Shown in pieces: positions 4,124 through 5,537 of a DNA stretch of 5,537 nucleotides (position 1 is the stretch's first letter; every line of letters begins with the position of its first letter). The notes beneath the pieces are model-generated. The model was not told the origin of the DNA. It searched no databases and saw nothing but the letters and a program-made list of their open reading frames with translations. A program made the position numbers and the translations under genes. The stretch is from an uncultured Collinsella sp. (lineage in GTDB: Bacteria; Actinomycetota; Coriobacteriia; Coriobacteriales; Coriobacteriaceae): positions 1-5,537 of the forward strand of contig URZN01000103.1 in NCBI GenBank assembly GCA_900552345.1. The letters are read 5' to 3'.

Positions 4124-5537
4124 ATGATAGAGATCGCCGTCAACAACCTCGCGGCCTCAACGGGGGCCCGAACCGTGACGGAAGAAGTCGACCGGGTATG
4201 CCGCGGGTGCGTTATCGACTCGCGTCAGGTCGAGGAGGGGACGATCTTTGTCGCCTTCCCCGGCGAAAAGGTCGACGGCAATGATTTTGCCTCCCGTGCC
4301 ATCGAGTCGGGTGCCGGTGCCGTCGTGATGACGCGCGAGCCCGATGCCGAGCTGGTTTCGTTGGCGCAGGATAAGGGATGCGCCATCTTGCTGACCGACG
4401 ACCCCGTGGAGTTCTTGCTGCGCCTGGCGCACGTATATCGCTTGGAGCTTGGCTGCCTGGTCGTCGGCATTACCGGTTCGATTGGCAAGACGACGACCAA
4501 GGACGTGCTCGCCGCCGTGCTCGCCAAGCGTTATCGCGTCTGGGCCACGAAGGGCAATTTCAACAACTTGATCGGCATGCCGCTCACGGTGCTTTCCGCT
4601 CCGGCCGATACCGAGGTCCTGGTGCTCGAGATGGGCATGAACCATTTTCATGAGATTGAGCGCCTGTCCCAGTCTGCCAACCCCAATCTTGCCATCGTGA
4701 GCAAGATCGGAACCTCCCACATCGGTATCCTGGGCAGCCGCGAGAACATCGCTCGCGCCAAGTCCGAGATTGTCCAGGGCATGTGCGCCGCCGGCGACTT
4801 CTCGCCGTTGCTGGTTTTGGGCGGCGAGGACGACTTTACGCCGTTCATTCGCGATACGTTCGCCCAGCCTGCGGGTATTGACGTGATGCTGGCCGGTGTC
4901 TCGGACGACGACGAGGTCCGCGCGCGCGACATTCGCGTCGACGACGAGGGCCATCCGGTCTTTACGCTCGACTTTGGTCAGGGCGACACGGTCGATACCA
5001 TGTTGGCTATTCCCGGTGTGCAGTCCGTGCCCAATGCCGTCAAGGCCGCCGCGGTCGCCTATCGTCTTGGCGTGACGCCCGAGCAGATCGATGCTGCCTT
5101 TAGGGGCCTTACGATCACCGGTCACCGTCAGGAGATCAAGCGCGCCAAGAGCGGAGCACGCATCATCGACGACTCCTATAACGCCAGTGCCGAGTCTATG
5201 GCTGCCGGCCTCGATTTGCTGTGCTCGCTCATCTGTGACGGTTCGCGCATGGCGATCTTGGGCGAGATGGGCGAGATGGGCGACGAGGCTCCCCGCATGC
5301 ATGAGCTCGTGGGAGCCTATGCCGCCGCCAAGAAGCTCGACATGCTCGCGTGCGTTGGCGGCGAGCTGGCTCAGCTCATGGCCGATGCCGCACGTATGAT
5401 GGGTATGGATGAGGACCGCATCCAGGTATTCTCCGATTATCAGCAGGTGCTCGACCGCATGGGCGGCGCGCTTGAAAATCATGATGTTGTACTGGTCAAG
5501 GGTTCCCGTTTTGTTGAGCTCGACCGCTTTGTGGAAG
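4124..5537 (+). CDS. murF: MurF, UDP-MurNAc-tripeptide:D-Ala-D-Ala ligase (3' end cut by window)
   Basis: MurF is the cytoplasmic ATP-dependent ligase that adds D-Ala-D-Ala to UDP-MurNAc-tripeptide, the last step before transfer to the lipid carrier by MraY. 471 codons are open to the window edge. Motifs in order: the N-terminal UDP-substrate region IDSRQVEEGTIFVAFPG (31-47), ATP P-loop TGSIGKTTTKD (117-127), GNFNNLIGMPLT (144-155), EMGMN (169-173), and GTSHIGILGSRENIARAKSEI (196-216), whose Lys213 sits at the family's carbamylated-lysine position. Then come IDDSYNASAESM (348-359), GEMGEMGD (380-387) and VLVKGSRFVELDRFV (456-470). MurF proteins are about 450-480 residues, so only a few codons are missing. 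DSYNAS replaces the more usual DSYNAN. The DDSYNA form and lack of a MurE-type DYAHTP motif separate it from MurE. Confidence 0.96.
   Translation, partial: MIEIAVNNLAASTGARTVTEEVDRVCRGCVIDSRQVEEGTIFVAFPGEKVDGNDFASRAIESGAGAVVMTREPDAELVSLAQDKGCAILLTDDPVEFLLRLAHVYRLELGCLVVGITGSIGKTTTKDVLAAVLAKRYRVWATKGNFNNLIGMPLTVLSAPADTEVLVLEMGMNHFHEIERLSQSANPNLAIVSKIGTSHIGILGSRENIARAKSEIVQGMCAAGDFSPLLVLGGEDDFTPFIRDTFAQPAGIDVMLAGVSDDDEVRARDIRVDDEGHPVFTLDFGQGDTVDTMLAIPGVQSVPNAVKAAAVAYRLGVTPEQIDAAFRGLTITGHRQEIKRAKSGARIIDDSYNASAESMAAGLDLLCSLICDGSRMAILGEMGEMGDEAPRMHELVGAYAAAKKLDMLACVGGELAQLMADAARMMGMDEDRIQVFSDYQQVLDRMGGALENHDVVLVKGSRFVELDRFVE

Noticed and set aside
3387..4124. 245-codon open frame on the - strand across the end of ftsI
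   Set aside because: It overlaps the transpeptidase domain of ftsI in antisense and has no recognisable motif. It is a by-product of codon bias.
5261..5278. Tandem duplication of GGCGAGATG in murF
   Set aside because: It encodes GEMGEM, within the normal MurF GEMGELG motif, so the repeat reflects protein constraint rather than slippage.
4157..5482. Long open frame of 441 codons on the - strand
   Set aside because: It lies entirely antisense to murF, whose frame carries every expected Mur ligase motif. The antisense protein is rich in His, Gly, Ala and Leu with no recognisable domain, as expected from the mirror of a strongly codon-biased GC-rich gene.

Overview
The window holds the start of a bacterial division and cell wall (dcw) cluster. 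All genes are on the + strand, in the order mraZ, rsmH (mraW), an ftsL-like gene, an FtsI-type class B penicillin-binding protein, and murF, which runs off the right edge. The DNA is GC-rich with strong G/C preference at third codon positions. The proteins look actinobacterial, and a gut Coriobacteriia member such as Collinsella is my best guess. That is an inference from overall flavour, not a database match.

Bases 1-25 are not genomic. They match the end of the Illumina Nextera read-2 transposase adapter, including the complete 19-base Tn5 mosaic end at 7-25. The window therefore starts at a sequencing-fragment end, and native sequence begins at about base 26.

Bases 26-133 are the mraZ promoter and leader. 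A near-consensus promoter (TTGAAA, 17-base spacer, TATTAT) has a palindrome filling its spacer, and a second copy of the palindrome's 13-base core lies just downstream of the expected transcription start. This looks like a pair of operator sites. MraZ is the obvious candidate regulator, but the sites do not have the classical tandem TGGGN form.

Bases 134-3998 carry mraZ, rsmH, ftsL and ftsI with gaps of 20, 90 and 17 bases, so they probably form one transcription unit. MraZ is a regulator. RsmH methylates 16S rRNA. FtsL and FtsI are membrane proteins of the septal peptidoglycan machinery. The 90-base gap before ftsL contains a CCTCCC that is perfectly complementary to the ftsL ribosome binding site.

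Bases 3999-4123 separate ftsI from murF. The gap has two copies of GGGWTACAAT (possible -10 boxes) and a candidate RNA fold between them, so murF may have its own promoter. murF (4124 onward, 471 codons visible) encodes the UDP-MurNAc-tripeptide:D-Ala-D-Ala ligase and is complete except for its last few codons. murE, which usually lies between ftsI and murF, is absent here. I see no RNA genes, mobile elements, CRISPR arrays or new multi-gene system. The points worth a second look are regulatory, plus the adapter contamination.
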